A stretch of 64,000 bases of DNA. Origin: Ruminiclostridium cellobioparum DSM 1351 = ATCC 15832 (lineage in GTDB: Bacteria; Bacillota; Clostridia; Acetivibrionales; DSM-1351). The DNA lies in the NCBI RefSeq assembly GCF_000621505.1, contig NZ_JHYD01000034.1, positions 27,747 to 91,746 on the forward strand, read 5' to 3'. Below the pieces are notes generated by a model. It was not told the origin of the DNA. It worked only from the letters and a program-made list of their open reading frames with translations, and searched no databases. This document shows, piece after piece, positions 9,301 to 16,409 of this stretch; the stretch's first letter is position 1; every line of letters begins with the position of its first letter. The position numbers were made by a program, and so were the translations under genes.

Positions 9301-9404
9301 CAGACCGAAATGTCAAGTTCTGAAATCCTTTTATACATTGCCGACTTTATTTGTTCGAGTACTCCGGGCAATCTGTCTTTCATGTTTTTAAAATAATATG
9401 GCAT
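6324..9404 (-). CDS. Alpha-mannosidase, glycoside hydrolase family 38
   Basis: A retaining alpha-mannosidase of about 1026 residues, close to the usual size of bacterial GH38 enzymes. The zinc-binding signature AIGHAHIDLAWLW lies near residues 245-258. The catalytic nucleophile is the Asp in LPDVFGYS near 362, and a second metal site is suggested by later His residues (HPHH near 402). No signal peptide is visible, so it should act in the cytoplasm on imported mannosides. An ATG at 9416 overlaps the GGAGG site; the ATG at 9404 (MPYYF) is therefore preferred. The gene is divergent from an AraC regulator at 9838, with palindromic element E2 between them, and that regulator is the obvious candidate controller. 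Confidence 0.95.
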   Translation of the reverse strand: MPYYFKNMKDRLPGVLEQIKSAMYKRISELDISVWITPEPVTFEDRMSGVKKDVAIGQSWGNLWDCGWFHFTGAVPDASETGANDEEIILLIDINGELCVVDNAGNPVRGLTNFSSEFDYSLGRPGKIVYRFDRPLKAGDKVEIWADAGCNDLFGKYQDSGTVKDAYIAVANKEMEQLYYDFEVLLDLLQQLPEDKARYHGILRALNEAANILTKYDNAEAKRARAILAAELNKKGGDPSLRINAIGHAHIDLAWLWPIRETIRKGARTFSTALRNMERFPEYIFGASQAQLYQWVKEYYPALYEEVKQRIREGRWEVQGAMWVEADTNVSGGEALIRQVLHGKRFFQQEFGQDIRNLWLPDVFGYSAALPQILKKSGVDYFMTIKLSWSKFNKHPHHTFWWEGLDGSRILAHMPPEGTYNSSAAPRAVAFSEQEFLDKGVSDECLLLFGIGDGGGGPGEEHLERLKRERDLNGLAPVTQGTAQGFFDRLEEASPMLKTWRGELYLEYHQGTYTTQSRNKRYNRKLELALRELEFASVLFMVKQEGREITGEVYPAELLDKTWKEMLLYQFHDILPGSSIGRVYKESLERYASMLGQVEAETGKRYLSLCTGEASGEHAGTNSGDTGHVQVFNSLSWEREEWISHEGNWCKAKVPPMGYAVVPLNAGNGNTAGEAAGAYSGGQLLSTGDVMENDIFSIVFSENGFIKSIYDKAEKRHIIPEGAVANGLALYEDKGDAWDFPVYYDEKPGELLTLIDSSVYTDGPQIIRESSFRTPSGQSILEQKVVLTLGKRQIDFITAVDWNENSKMLRTSFPVNVYAQEATCEIQFGNIKRPTHRNTSWDMAKYEVYAHKWVDISQGDYGVALLNDCKYGHKVLDNILDLNLLRSTSFPGTGADLGRQVFTYSLFPHKGDYIRGGVVKAGYELNVPLKTISANPAVKSASLLTVEAGNIIVESVKKCEDSDDLIIRMYECHGTGISTKVNFGFKTRDIRLVDLMEKETDQESLDSDTGILTFKPFEIQTLKVSV

Positions 9405-9586
9405 ATTGACCTCCATAAATAAAAAATTATCTTTATAACAATCTTAAAAAATATAAGACATTAAGTCATGTCAAAATTTTATTAAATATCTCAAAATTTA
9501 ATATTTATAATTCATTGTTATATTTGATTATCGCAAGACAGCCGCAGCATTCATGAATTGACTAAAGATTAGCTTTACCTTATAAT

Positions 9587-9790
9587 TTAACTCATAGTGC
9601 CTTTTAAATTAACCTTTAACTTTGCAATTGAACAGTTTAGGCCCGATTATACTGGTACGCGAGGACAACTTCATGAAATAAGATGCACGATTAAAAACAA
9701 CATTTTATGAAGTTAGTGCGGGAGTACCAGTTGACATAAAAAAGATATTTAGGTAAAGCAAAATTTAAATTAATTAGCATAACAAGTTAA
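9587..9790. repeat. Long palindromic element E2 (about 204 bp)
   Basis: It has the same ends as E1 (TTAACTCAT...GTGC on the left, GCATAACAAGTTAA on the right) and the same inner blocks: ACTTCATGAAATAAGATGCAC, a GGTACGCGAGGACAAC motif and GGTAAAGC. It fills most of the 433-bp gap between the alpha-mannosidase gene and its divergent AraC regulator. The remaining 9405-9586 is AT-rich and should carry the mannosidase promoter; a TTGACA on the minus strand near 9471 has no convincing partner. Confidence 0.82.
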
Positions 9791-9837
9791 TTTACGAAGG
9801 TAGAAAGCTTTATTATTATTTTGTTTAAGGTGAGCAC

Positions 9838-10701
9838 ATGGAACCGAATTTTGTCTCGTATAAGGAATGGATAAGTGAGAACCTCCCCTTTGCACTCAGG
9901 GTGGACTGTTTAAATTTTCATGTATTTCCGCACTGTCACAATTACATAGAATTTAATTTTACAGTTAAAGGTCAGGCAAAGGAAAAAATAAACGGCATAG
10001 AGCATACTCTCAAGCCAGGAACCTTTACACTGTTATTTCCTCATCATATCCATGAGATTGAGACTTCTCCCGAAAATCCCCTGCTTATGTTTGTGGGCAG
10101 TATACGGATAGAAAGCTTTTACGACAGGAAGGGGGATTTCCTGGCATTGACCGAGCTTCTGAGCAAAGCAGCCTTTGATAAAATCCCCTATAACTATTTT
10201 AATGAGCAGGTCACCGAAGAAATTACAAATATATTGAATTTTATGCTGAAGGAGCTTTCCGACAGCAGGCTGTGGAGCACGCTGATGTTTAAAAGCAAAT
10301 TGACAGAGCTGCTGATTACCTTTGACAGAAACAGGTCCAACAGCAGCTTTACCGAAGTGAAACAGACACTTTGTCAGAAGAGCGGAGTCTGGGATATTAT
10401 TACCTACGTTTCACAGAATTATTATAAGGAAATTTCCCTTCAAAGCCTGTCAGAAAAATTCCACATGAGCATTCCCCATATAAGTTCATCCTTTCATCAG
10501 CTCCTCGGGGAAAACTTCCACCGGTACCTTGAAAAATTGAGACTTGCGCAGGCTTGTGATCTACTGCTCTCAACAGATTCTTCAGTGCTTGACATCTGTT
10601 TTGAGACAGGCTTTACCTCCTATAAAACCTTTTCAAGGGTATTCACCAAAAATTTGAAGTTAAGTCCGACGGAATATAGGAAGCTCAAGCTGAACCATTA
10701 A
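9838..10701 (+). CDS. AraC-family transcriptional regulator with cupin sensor
   Basis: A 287-residue AraC/XylS regulator. The N-terminal half (about 15-100) is a cupin-like sugar-sensing domain with HVFPHCHNYIEFNF and a GTFTLLFPHHIHEI strand pair. The C-terminal 100 residues hold two helix-turn-helix units, the first around SLQSLSEKFHMSIPHIS and the second around VLDICFETGFTSYKTFSRVF. The ATG follows an AAGGTGAG site. It is divergent from the GH38 alpha-mannosidase gene and most likely activates it in response to a mannoside. Downstream is the palindromic element E5. Confidence 0.92.
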   Translation: MEPNFVSYKEWISENLPFALRVDCLNFHVFPHCHNYIEFNFTVKGQAKEKINGIEHTLKPGTFTLLFPHHIHEIETSPENPLLMFVGSIRIESFYDRKGDFLALTELLSKAAFDKIPYNYFNEQVTEEITNILNFMLKELSDSRLWSTLMFKSKLTELLITFDRNRSNSSFTEVKQTLCQKSGVWDIITYVSQNYYKEISLQSLSEKFHMSIPHISSSFHQLLGENFHRYLEKLRLAQACDLLLSTDSSVLDICFETGFTSYKTFSRVFTKNLKLSPTEYRKLKLNH

Positions 10702-10757
10702 TCAGGTAATTGGGGGAGCGGTGTCATACAGGGGTACGCTTCAAAAAAACGATATCA

Positions 10758-10996
10758 ATAGTGTGCGAGGCTGGTATCCATCAATTGGAAGCCCGGTTAG
10801 AAGAGCTTGCTTGAAATTTGTAGACTTACTCCAGGTACTTCGTGCCGGGAAATTGACAGGATGTCAATTTGAGCAGTACGCGAGACCCGGATGGTCGAGT
10901 CGCTGCGACGGCTAAGAGGTGCTTGGAGTAAGTCATACTATTTCCGGCAAGAACTTCGTGGGCAATCAATTGATGGATACCGGCCGGGAACACTAT
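10758..10996. repeat. Nested palindromic element E5 with conserved hairpin core
   Basis: Outer arms ATAGTGT...GGTATCCATCAATTG and their complement enclose a second stem (GACTTACTCCA at 10823-10833 with TGGAGTAAGTC at 10924-10934), then a 58-nt core at 10855-10912. The core is 54/58 identical to 35671-35728 in element E4. The core folds as a hairpin with loop GGA (10850-10870), a GACC-CGGAT-GGTC hairpin (10884-10896) and GTCGC-T-GCGAC. No credible protein is encoded. The 325-bp gap between the AraC gene and the CHR gene is essentially this element. Confidence 0.85.
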
Positions 10997-11026
10997 AATT
11001 TTGCAGGCATTTGTTTTTCAATCATA

Positions 11027-11614
11027 TTAGTATAAAAAAACTCCTAAAACTCCTGCGGCCAATATCAGAAATATGGGCTGTATTTTTGTTTTAATTAATA
11101 TGAGGAATGTAGCGGCAATGAGAAGCAAACTCTTGACTTCCAGCAGGTTCACTCCTGCCGCTGTTATATTCCAGCCGCCCGGAATAAGAGTATTTCCTGA
11201 TGCCAGAATCATACCGTTTTTTATTGCAAGACTTACGGCAGCATACAGGATTATTCCGGTTATAACCGGTCTCAAACCGTTTAAGGCAGCCTGCACCAAC
11301 GGATGATTATACGCTTTGAAAAAAAAGGTGGCTACAACAATAACTATTACGGCACAGGGAATTGCTATACCAAGAAATGATACGACAGCTCCCGGAAATC
11401 CCGCCACCTTGTATCCAAATCCTACGGCGGCATTTACCGCTACGGGACCGGGCGCCATGCCCGCAATGGCAATGACATCCGTCAACTCGGCTGCAGAAGC
11501 CCAGTGGTTTGCTTCAGAGACTTTTACCATGCTGGGAATCATTACATACCCTCCGCCAAATGCGAAGGCACATAACTTTACAAACATGATGAACAATTTA
11601 AAAAGGACACCCAT
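11027..11614 (-). CDS. Chromate transporter family protein (half-size CHR), second of pair
   Basis: A 195-residue membrane protein with one CHR domain. The family signature is present: FAFGGGYVMIPSM near residues 17-29, then AGMAPGPVAVNAAVGFGY near 52-69, followed by hydrophobic segments. Short CHR proteins work as pairs encoded by adjacent genes, and the partner ends one base upstream. Known members export chromate, but in anaerobes without chromate exposure the true substrate is often another anion; that is inference. The position after larC suggests co-transcription with the nickel-cofactor gene. Confidence 0.9.
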   Translation of the reverse strand: MGVLFKLFIMFVKLCAFAFGGGYVMIPSMVKVSEANHWASAAELTDVIAIAGMAPGPVAVNAAVGFGYKVAGFPGAVVSFLGIAIPCAVIVIVVATFFFKAYNHPLVQAALNGLRPVITGIILYAAVSLAIKNGMILASGNTLIPGGWNITAAGVNLLEVKSLLLIAATFLILIKTKIQPIFLILAAGVLGVFLY

Positions 11615-12178
11615 TTACAGCTCACGTCCTTTCTTTTTTTCCTTGATGCAATTAAGTGTTTTAATCCAGTGGATTACCAATCCGCACACTATACCGGCGA
11701 TAATTAAAGGTATCGGATCCAGGTGCAAAAACAAAGAGGCTGCAAAGGCGGCAGCAGCAATAACGACACTGGCTAAATTATTAATTGCTGTTTTACCGAT
11801 TTTATATGCGGCATAGAGAATTAACCCCACAACCACGGGATATATAGCCTTGAAAATGGATTTGACGGCCGGATATCCGCTGATCCTTGTAAACAGAACC
11901 GAAAGTGTCATAACGATCACCACAGACGGAGTCACATTTCCAAGCAGTGCGGCAATAGCCCCCGGAATACCTGCCACCGAATAACCTACGAAGGTTGATG
12001 CATTAATAGCAATAGCTCCCGGCAATGCCTGGGCCACCGAAAAAATATCAATTATTTTTTCCCTTTCCAGCCACTTTTTGTTTTCTACAACCTCCTGCTC
12101 GATCAAAGGTATTATTGCATAACCTCCGCCGAAGCTCACAGCACCTAATTTAAAAAAAGCCATGTATATTTCAATCAA
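11615..12178 (-). CDS. Chromate transporter family protein (half-size CHR), first of pair
   Basis: A membrane protein of about 187 residues with a single CHR domain: VSFGGGYAIIPLIEQE near residues 14-29 and AQALPGAIAINASTFVGY near 49-66. It is the first member of a two-gene pair, directly abutting the second. The start is uncertain: a TTG at 12178 gives 187 residues, while an ATG five codons later begins MAFFKLG; neither has a clear ribosome binding site. It lies 87 bases downstream of larC. Confidence 0.88.
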   Translation of the reverse strand: MIEIYMAFFKLGAVSFGGGYAIIPLIEQEVVENKKWLEREKIIDIFSVAQALPGAIAINASTFVGYSVAGIPGAIAALLGNVTPSVVIVMTLSVLFTRISGYPAVKSIFKAIYPVVVGLILYAAYKIGKTAINNLASVVIAAAAFAASLFLHLDPIPLIIAGIVCGLVIHWIKTLNCIKEKKKGREL

Positions 12179-12265
12179 CTGCTTTAGTCCAGCTTTCAGA
12201 ATCTGTCACCTCTTTTATCTGCATACAGCCTTGCAAAATTATTTAAACTTCTCGGTGGAACAAAT

Positions 12266-13060
12266 TTAGATGTTACATTCCCCCAGTACCACCCTCAAAA
12301 TTCCCGGTATCTCCATTTCTCTTTTTCCAGAGCCGTATCCAACCTGTATTACCGACATGGCAGGTACACTTCCGAAAGCTTCGGCCAGAGTTGCGATTAT
12401 TGTTGCTCCTGTAGGTGTGATCAATTCATTTTCAACCTCAATGGTATGAAAGGGTATTGAGGCCTGCGTCATAATTTCCATGGTGGCAGGTACCGGAACG
12501 GGAATAATGCCATGCCTGCAGGTGATAAAACCTGTTCCGTCGTGCAGCGGGGAACTCATTATCCTGTCGGGATTCAATATATCTATACAGACTGCCGTTC
12601 CGATTATATCCGCAATTGAATCCAATGCCCCAACCTCATGAAAATGTATATTTTCCATTGTGGTTCTATGCACCTTGGCCTCGGCCCTGGCCAGCCTGTT
12701 GAACATTGCCTTGCTGAGACTTTTAACTCGCTGGGACAATGAGCTATTGTCAATAATCTTTTCAATATCGAATAAGTTTCTATGTTCATGGTGTTTTTCG
12801 TGATCATGCTCATGATGAGGTTCATGATGATGCTCATGGCTATGTTCATGGGAAGGTTCTTCATCCTCCAGTATCACATTTACATCGGTACATCCGATGC
12901 CATTTTTGTATACTGTTGAAAATTCAAACTTCAGCCCTTCAAGGTTAAGCTTGTCCATTTCCTCCAGAAACCTTTTATGGTCTATGCCCAGGTCTATCAG
13001 TGCCCCCAGGGTCATATCACCGCTTATTCCCGAACAGCAGTCAAAGTATAAAAGCTTCAT
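12266..13060 (-). CDS. larC: Nickel-pincer cofactor protein LarC, N-terminal (LarC1) form only
   Basis: LarC inserts nickel into the pyridinium dithiocarboxylate cofactor of lactate-racemase-type enzymes. This protein (264 residues) starts LLYFDCCSGISGDM as the family does and carries a His-rich stretch near residues 75-95 (alternating HEH/HHE), a likely nickel store. It ends at ILRVVLGECNI. That is where full-length LarC continues into the CTP-dependent LarC2 half of about 150 residues. In Lactobacillus the second half is reached by ribosomal frameshifting; here the shifted frame encodes nothing LarC2-like. The ATG at 13060 has a GAGGAG site, and a longer frame to 13129 is not conserved. It lies downstream of a LarA-family gene, across a terminator. 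Confidence 0.9.
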   Translation of the reverse strand: MKLLYFDCCSGISGDMTLGALIDLGIDHKRFLEEMDKLNLEGLKFEFSTVYKNGIGCTDVNVILEDEEPSHEHSHEHHHEPHHEHDHEKHHEHRNLFDIEKIIDNSSLSQRVKSLSKAMFNRLARAEAKVHRTTMENIHFHEVGALDSIADIIGTAVCIDILNPDRIMSSPLHDGTGFITCRHGIIPVPVPATMEIMTQASIPFHTIEVENELITPTGATIIATLAEAFGSVPAMSVIQVGYGSGKREMEIPGILRVVLGECNI

Positions 13061-13110
13061 ATGTATCTCCTCTCCGGACCGTTTTGTGATGGTATTTATA
13101 ATTAAATGGT

Positions 13111-13146
13111 TAAAAAAAGACTGGTTCAAGAAAACCCTTGAACCAA
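13111..13146 (-). terminator. Rho-independent terminator after the LarA-like gene
   Basis: On the minus strand, TGGTTCAAG and CTTGAACCA pair around a short loop and are followed by TCTTTTTTT. It lies about 100 bases past the LarA-like stop and about 50 bases before larC, so larC and the CHR genes probably have their own promoter or depend on read-through. Confidence 0.82.
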
Positions 13147-13247
13147 CAAGATAAAAACAGCATTAGCAGGTGTATATTTAAACCATGCCTGTCACTTTAA
13201 GATAATATAAGATCATATGGTGCATGCTGCCAGGCATGGGCTTAAAT

Positions 13248-14681
13248 CTATTGTTCATCCTTCATTCCAAGATGTACGGCAGTGAGCTTGAAGGTTTTTG
13301 GCAAAGCCAGGATATTGGGATTTTCTCCCACATATTTTCCGGCATCCTTCAGAGCTTCTTCAAAAGTGGCTCTGGTCTTCATGCCCATTCCTCTTGCCAA
13401 TCCAGGCTCAATGGCTCCAACGATATAAATGGCGGAACAGTTCATTTCAGCTATATGTCCGCAGGATATCATTGAGAATGCATGGTAGGGGTGATATCCG
13501 TAGTTGAAGCGGTATTTGTCAATATACTCCCTGCTGTTCGAGAAATATTCTCCGTACTTCTCCAGGTCGGGCAGAGTATTGTGATAATCCTTTTGGAACA
13601 GCTCATACAGAGCCCTGTATGACGGGAATTCTTCATCGTGGAAGTAGCCGTTGCATATGGATGAGCATATGACCACACAATTATCCTTCATAACTCTCTT
13701 GTGCCGTATAATCTGAGCAGATATGGCCTGGAGCATAAGCAGAGGATTTGTTCCCATTCCGTTTCCGTAATGGAAGGCCTGGGGCATGCCAAACACCATG
13801 ATATCATATTTCTTTTCAGCCCAGGCTATGTTGGTTCGTCTGTCACACACCTCCCAGGACAGCGGCTGTATTTCTCTGGCATAACCTGTAAATACTCCGA
13901 TTTGTCTTGAGTTGGTATCAAGGCAGGCATCACAGGTAAAAAATTTCTTACCCATGCATTTTTCCATGTGCATGCCTATTGAGTCAAATTTGCTTCTCAT
14001 GAGGCTGTCCTTGCTCACAGGTGTGAAGTCCTTCCGGTGCATAACATGGGGCACATGATGATGCATGATGGATTTCCAGTGTGTAATACCCGTTGTACAG
14101 TGCTTGTAGCCTCCGGAATAACCGCCGTACGGATTGCCCATTGCATGTCCTATAAGTATGGCGAAGTCGGAATCGTATACCTCTTTGTTCATGATTACTC
14201 TGTTGTTCATTTCGTCATAACCCAGGTCCACCAGGTTGTCGTAATCTTCGCTGTCATGGTTGACTATCTGGTTTGACCACCAGAAATCGGTAAATACCTT
14301 TGCTCCCAGCAGGCTTTTGATTTCCTCACGGGTATTTTTCCTGTGAAGACCATTGCTGCAAATGAGTTTGATATCCTTTTTTTCCACTCCTGCCTTGTAC
14401 AGTTCCTCCAATATTATGGGAATTGCCACTTTCCTGTGGGCAGTTTCCTGAAAGCCGCCCTTAACCTTGTCTGGGAATACGATTACCACCTTCATGCCTT
14501 TTTTTACAGATTCTGAAATAGGAGGCATTCCTATAGGGTTTAATATGGATTTTCTGGTCTCTTCCTCAATATTTTCAATAAACGGCGGGTCGGGAACCGT
14601 CTCACCCGGTATGAATACATCTGTACTATCCGGCAGTTCGGCTTCCATCAAGCCCTGTCCATATTCGAATGCAATTTTCAT
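13248..14681 (-). CDS. LarA-family nickel-dependent hydroxyacid racemase/epimerase homologue
   Basis: A 477-residue member of the LarA superfamily, whose characterised members racemise or epimerise the alpha carbon of hydroxyacids using a nickel-pincer cofactor bound to a Lys. By gap-free comparison with Lactobacillus LarA from memory, His113 matches catalytic His108, Lys193 in GGYSGGYKHC matches cofactor Lys184 and His209 matches the nickel ligand His200. The position of the second catalytic base, His174, is Asn183 here. The family DHTRP motif is also replaced (PDKVKGG near 70-76). The protein is longer than LarA (about 425). The ATG follows AAGGAGG. Context with a sugar isomerase, kinase, aldolase and a TauE-type permease suggests a sugar-acid substrate rather than lactate. 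Confidence 0.85.
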   Translation of the reverse strand: MKIAFEYGQGLMEAELPDSTDVFIPGETVPDPPFIENIEEETRKSILNPIGMPPISESVKKGMKVVIVFPDKVKGGFQETAHRKVAIPIILEELYKAGVEKKDIKLICSNGLHRKNTREEIKSLLGAKVFTDFWWSNQIVNHDSEDYDNLVDLGYDEMNNRVIMNKEVYDSDFAILIGHAMGNPYGGYSGGYKHCTTGITHWKSIMHHHVPHVMHRKDFTPVSKDSLMRSKFDSIGMHMEKCMGKKFFTCDACLDTNSRQIGVFTGYAREIQPLSWEVCDRRTNIAWAEKKYDIMVFGMPQAFHYGNGMGTNPLLMLQAISAQIIRHKRVMKDNCVVICSSICNGYFHDEEFPSYRALYELFQKDYHNTLPDLEKYGEYFSNSREYIDKYRFNYGYHPYHAFSMISCGHIAEMNCSAIYIVGAIEPGLARGMGMKTRATFEEALKDAGKYVGENPNILALPKTFKLTAVHLGMKDEQ

Positions 14682-14759
14682 TTTATCCTTCCTCCTTTTT
14701 AATAAGTTTTGGTTTCAAGCCTGTTTATCAGAGTCTTATCCCTGCTCCTGACCAGTTCA

Positions 14760-15392
14760 TTACCTGATCAAAAGTATTGTTCCAAGAACAGCCATCAGTA
14801 TGTATACGGATTTTTTCAGAACATCCTGTGGAAGCCGGATAAATACTTTCATTCCCAGTACCGTCCCTGAAATTATGGCTGCAATGCATACAGCGGCATA
14901 TTTCATCACTCCGGGCTCTATATTTCCGTACGCCTTATGCAGAATTACCGTTACGCCTCCGGCTATCATAAAGGAAAACTCCAATGCCGCCTTATATTCC
15001 ATCTTTTCCTTGACCGTATTGAGATAATATATTACCAGCGGAGGCCCTCCAATATTGAACATACCTGAAAGCAACCCGCTGACGGCTCCAAAAGTTATCC
15101 CGTTTATTCTGCTGTCCCTGATAGACAACTTTTGTGCCGGGCTTTTTAAAAACATAATTGACAGCAGTATGATGATTAAGCCCAGTACCTTTTTCAGCAG
15201 GTTTTCATTGCAGACTGTAAGCAGGTATACGCCCAGAGGCATAATCAGAAGGGATGAGAGGACCGCCGCACTTTTAAGGGGCATGAACATTGGGAGCAGT
15301 GACATCACAAACAGTGAAAAACCAAAGCTTGCCGATCCCTGGATTACACTTCCCACAAAACAGATTACAAACACCAATAAATAGGTTTCCAT
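14760..15392 (-). CDS. TSUP-family (TauE/SafE-like) membrane permease
   Basis: A 210-residue membrane protein of the TauE/SafE (TSUP) family. The start FVGSVIQGSASFGFSLF and the middle GITFGAVSGLLSGMFNIGGPPLVIYYL carry the duplicated glycine-rich signature. It is somewhat shorter than typical members (about 250). Members move sulfite, sulfonates or organic anions. Sitting between a LarA homologue and a TIM paralogue, it may import or export the hydroxyacid handled there. The ribosome binding site is weak. A TauE-type exporter also occurs in sulfosugar pathways, but no sulfosugar-specific enzyme is obvious here. Confidence 0.85.
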   Translation of the reverse strand: METYLLVFVICFVGSVIQGSASFGFSLFVMSLLPMFMPLKSAAVLSSLLIMPLGVYLLTVCNENLLKKVLGLIIILLSIMFLKSPAQKLSIRDSRINGITFGAVSGLLSGMFNIGGPPLVIYYLNTVKEKMEYKAALEFSFMIAGGVTVILHKAYGNIEPGVMKYAAVCIAAIISGTVLGMKVFIRLPQDVLKKSVYILMAVLGTILLIR

Positions 15393-15457
15393 TAATATGC
15401 ATCCACTTTTTATTCAATCTTTATTTCAATTAATAATCAATTTTTTATTTGATGTAT

Positions 15458-16387
15458 TTATTCAATATATTTATCAATGATGATCTTCAGATCTTCCGGG
15501 TAAAAGCCTATTTCACCGGTGAATTTTGTCAGGGCAACCAGCCCTCCGTCTATACTGCCTATCTTTGAAATGGTTCCGGCATTTTCTTCCTTTAAGCCTC
15601 CGCCATATACTACCGCCGGTTCAAATCCGAAATGCTCCTTGACCACCTGCTTGATATATGCCGAAACAAAGCTTATATATTCAGCTCCCGGAGGAGTTTT
15701 TCCGGGTCCTATGGCCCAAATTGGTTCATAGCCTATTACCACGGCATCCTGGCATTGCTTTGCTTCCACTCCTGCCAGCGATCTTAACAGCTGGGCTTTT
15801 AAAACTGCTTCGATTCCCGGTTTTTGTTCCTCAAAACTTCCTTCGCCTTTTTCCTCGGCAGTTTCACCGATACATACCAGTGCTTTCATTTGCGCATCAA
15901 GTGCACATAATACTTCCTCGTTTATGAGCCTGTCCACAGCTGCATTTGCAGAATTCCTTGCCTGCTCCTCCCGAAGAACAGCCGGATCATAATGGGCCAT
16001 AATCCCAAATTTATCCCTACGTTCCTCAGAGTGTCCGATGATTGCCCACTGGCATCCCATATTGCTGACAGCCGCAGCAGGACGGTTTGTGGTAAACGCC
16101 CCGAAATTTCCGCCCTTTGCCACATTTTCCCTGAATACACCCTGGCAGCCGATTTTTACGCTTTTTGTATCGTTTACGGCATAGCCGGCAAGCTTCTCCC
16201 TTGCTGTGATCAGCAGGTTCTCCTGGAGCAGGAAGCATACTTCAACAGCTTCATACCTTCCAATTCCCAGGCTTACGCATTCACCGATTATCCATTCGAT
16301 CCATTCCTTGGGGTCATCCTTCTGACATATGCCGCCCAAGCTTTTTGGGATCTCAAAACGTTTTAAATTTACAAATATCTGTTTCAT
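15458..16387 (-). CDS. Triosephosphate isomerase paralogue
   Basis: A TIM-barrel isomerase of about 309 residues, some 60 longer than housekeeping TpiA. Catalytic residues are kept: Asn and Lys in FVNLKRF near the N-terminus, the electrophilic His in AIIGHSEERR, and the base Glu in VIGYEPIWAIGPGKT. The phosphate-binding glycines are GGGL. Differences from TpiA include an insertion after the first strand (about residues 12-45) and loss of the TGEIS motif (TTNRPAA instead). Similar TIM paralogues act as tetrulose-phosphate isomerases (LerI/EryH) in erythritol-type pathways, so the substrate need not be a triose. I prefer the ATG at 16387 (MKQIF); a longer ATG start at 16405 overlaps the GGGGG site. 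Confidence 0.85.
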   Translation of the reverse strand: MKQIFVNLKRFEIPKSLGGICQKDDPKEWIEWIIGECVSLGIGRYEAVEVCFLLQENLLITAREKLAGYAVNDTKSVKIGCQGVFRENVAKGGNFGAFTTNRPAAAVSNMGCQWAIIGHSEERRDKFGIMAHYDPAVLREEQARNSANAAVDRLINEEVLCALDAQMKALVCIGETAEEKGEGSFEEQKPGIEAVLKAQLLRSLAGVEAKQCQDAVVIGYEPIWAIGPGKTPPGAEYISFVSAYIKQVVKEHFGFEPAVVYGGGLKEENAGTISKIGSIDGGLVALTKFTGEIGFYPEDLKIIIDKYIE

Positions 16388-16409
16388 TTTCAAGTTATCC
16401 CCCATTTTT

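Noticed and set aside
10721..10915. A 64-codon frame downstream of the AraC gene
   Set aside because: It runs through the palindromic element E5, including its hairpins; the reading frame is not shared with the related core in E4.
11027..12178. One full-length chromate transporter broken by a stop codon
   Set aside because: Each half has its own complete CHR signature, as in known paired short CHR proteins.
12179..12265. A frameshifted LarC2 continuation after larC
   Set aside because: The minus-one frame gives a short unrelated peptide and stops before the CHR gene; the expected LarC2 opening is absent.
13147..13247. Inverted CCATGCCTG/CAGGCATGG near the end of the LarA-like gene
   Set aside because: The loop is over 40 bases and the true terminator lies just beyond; probably chance.
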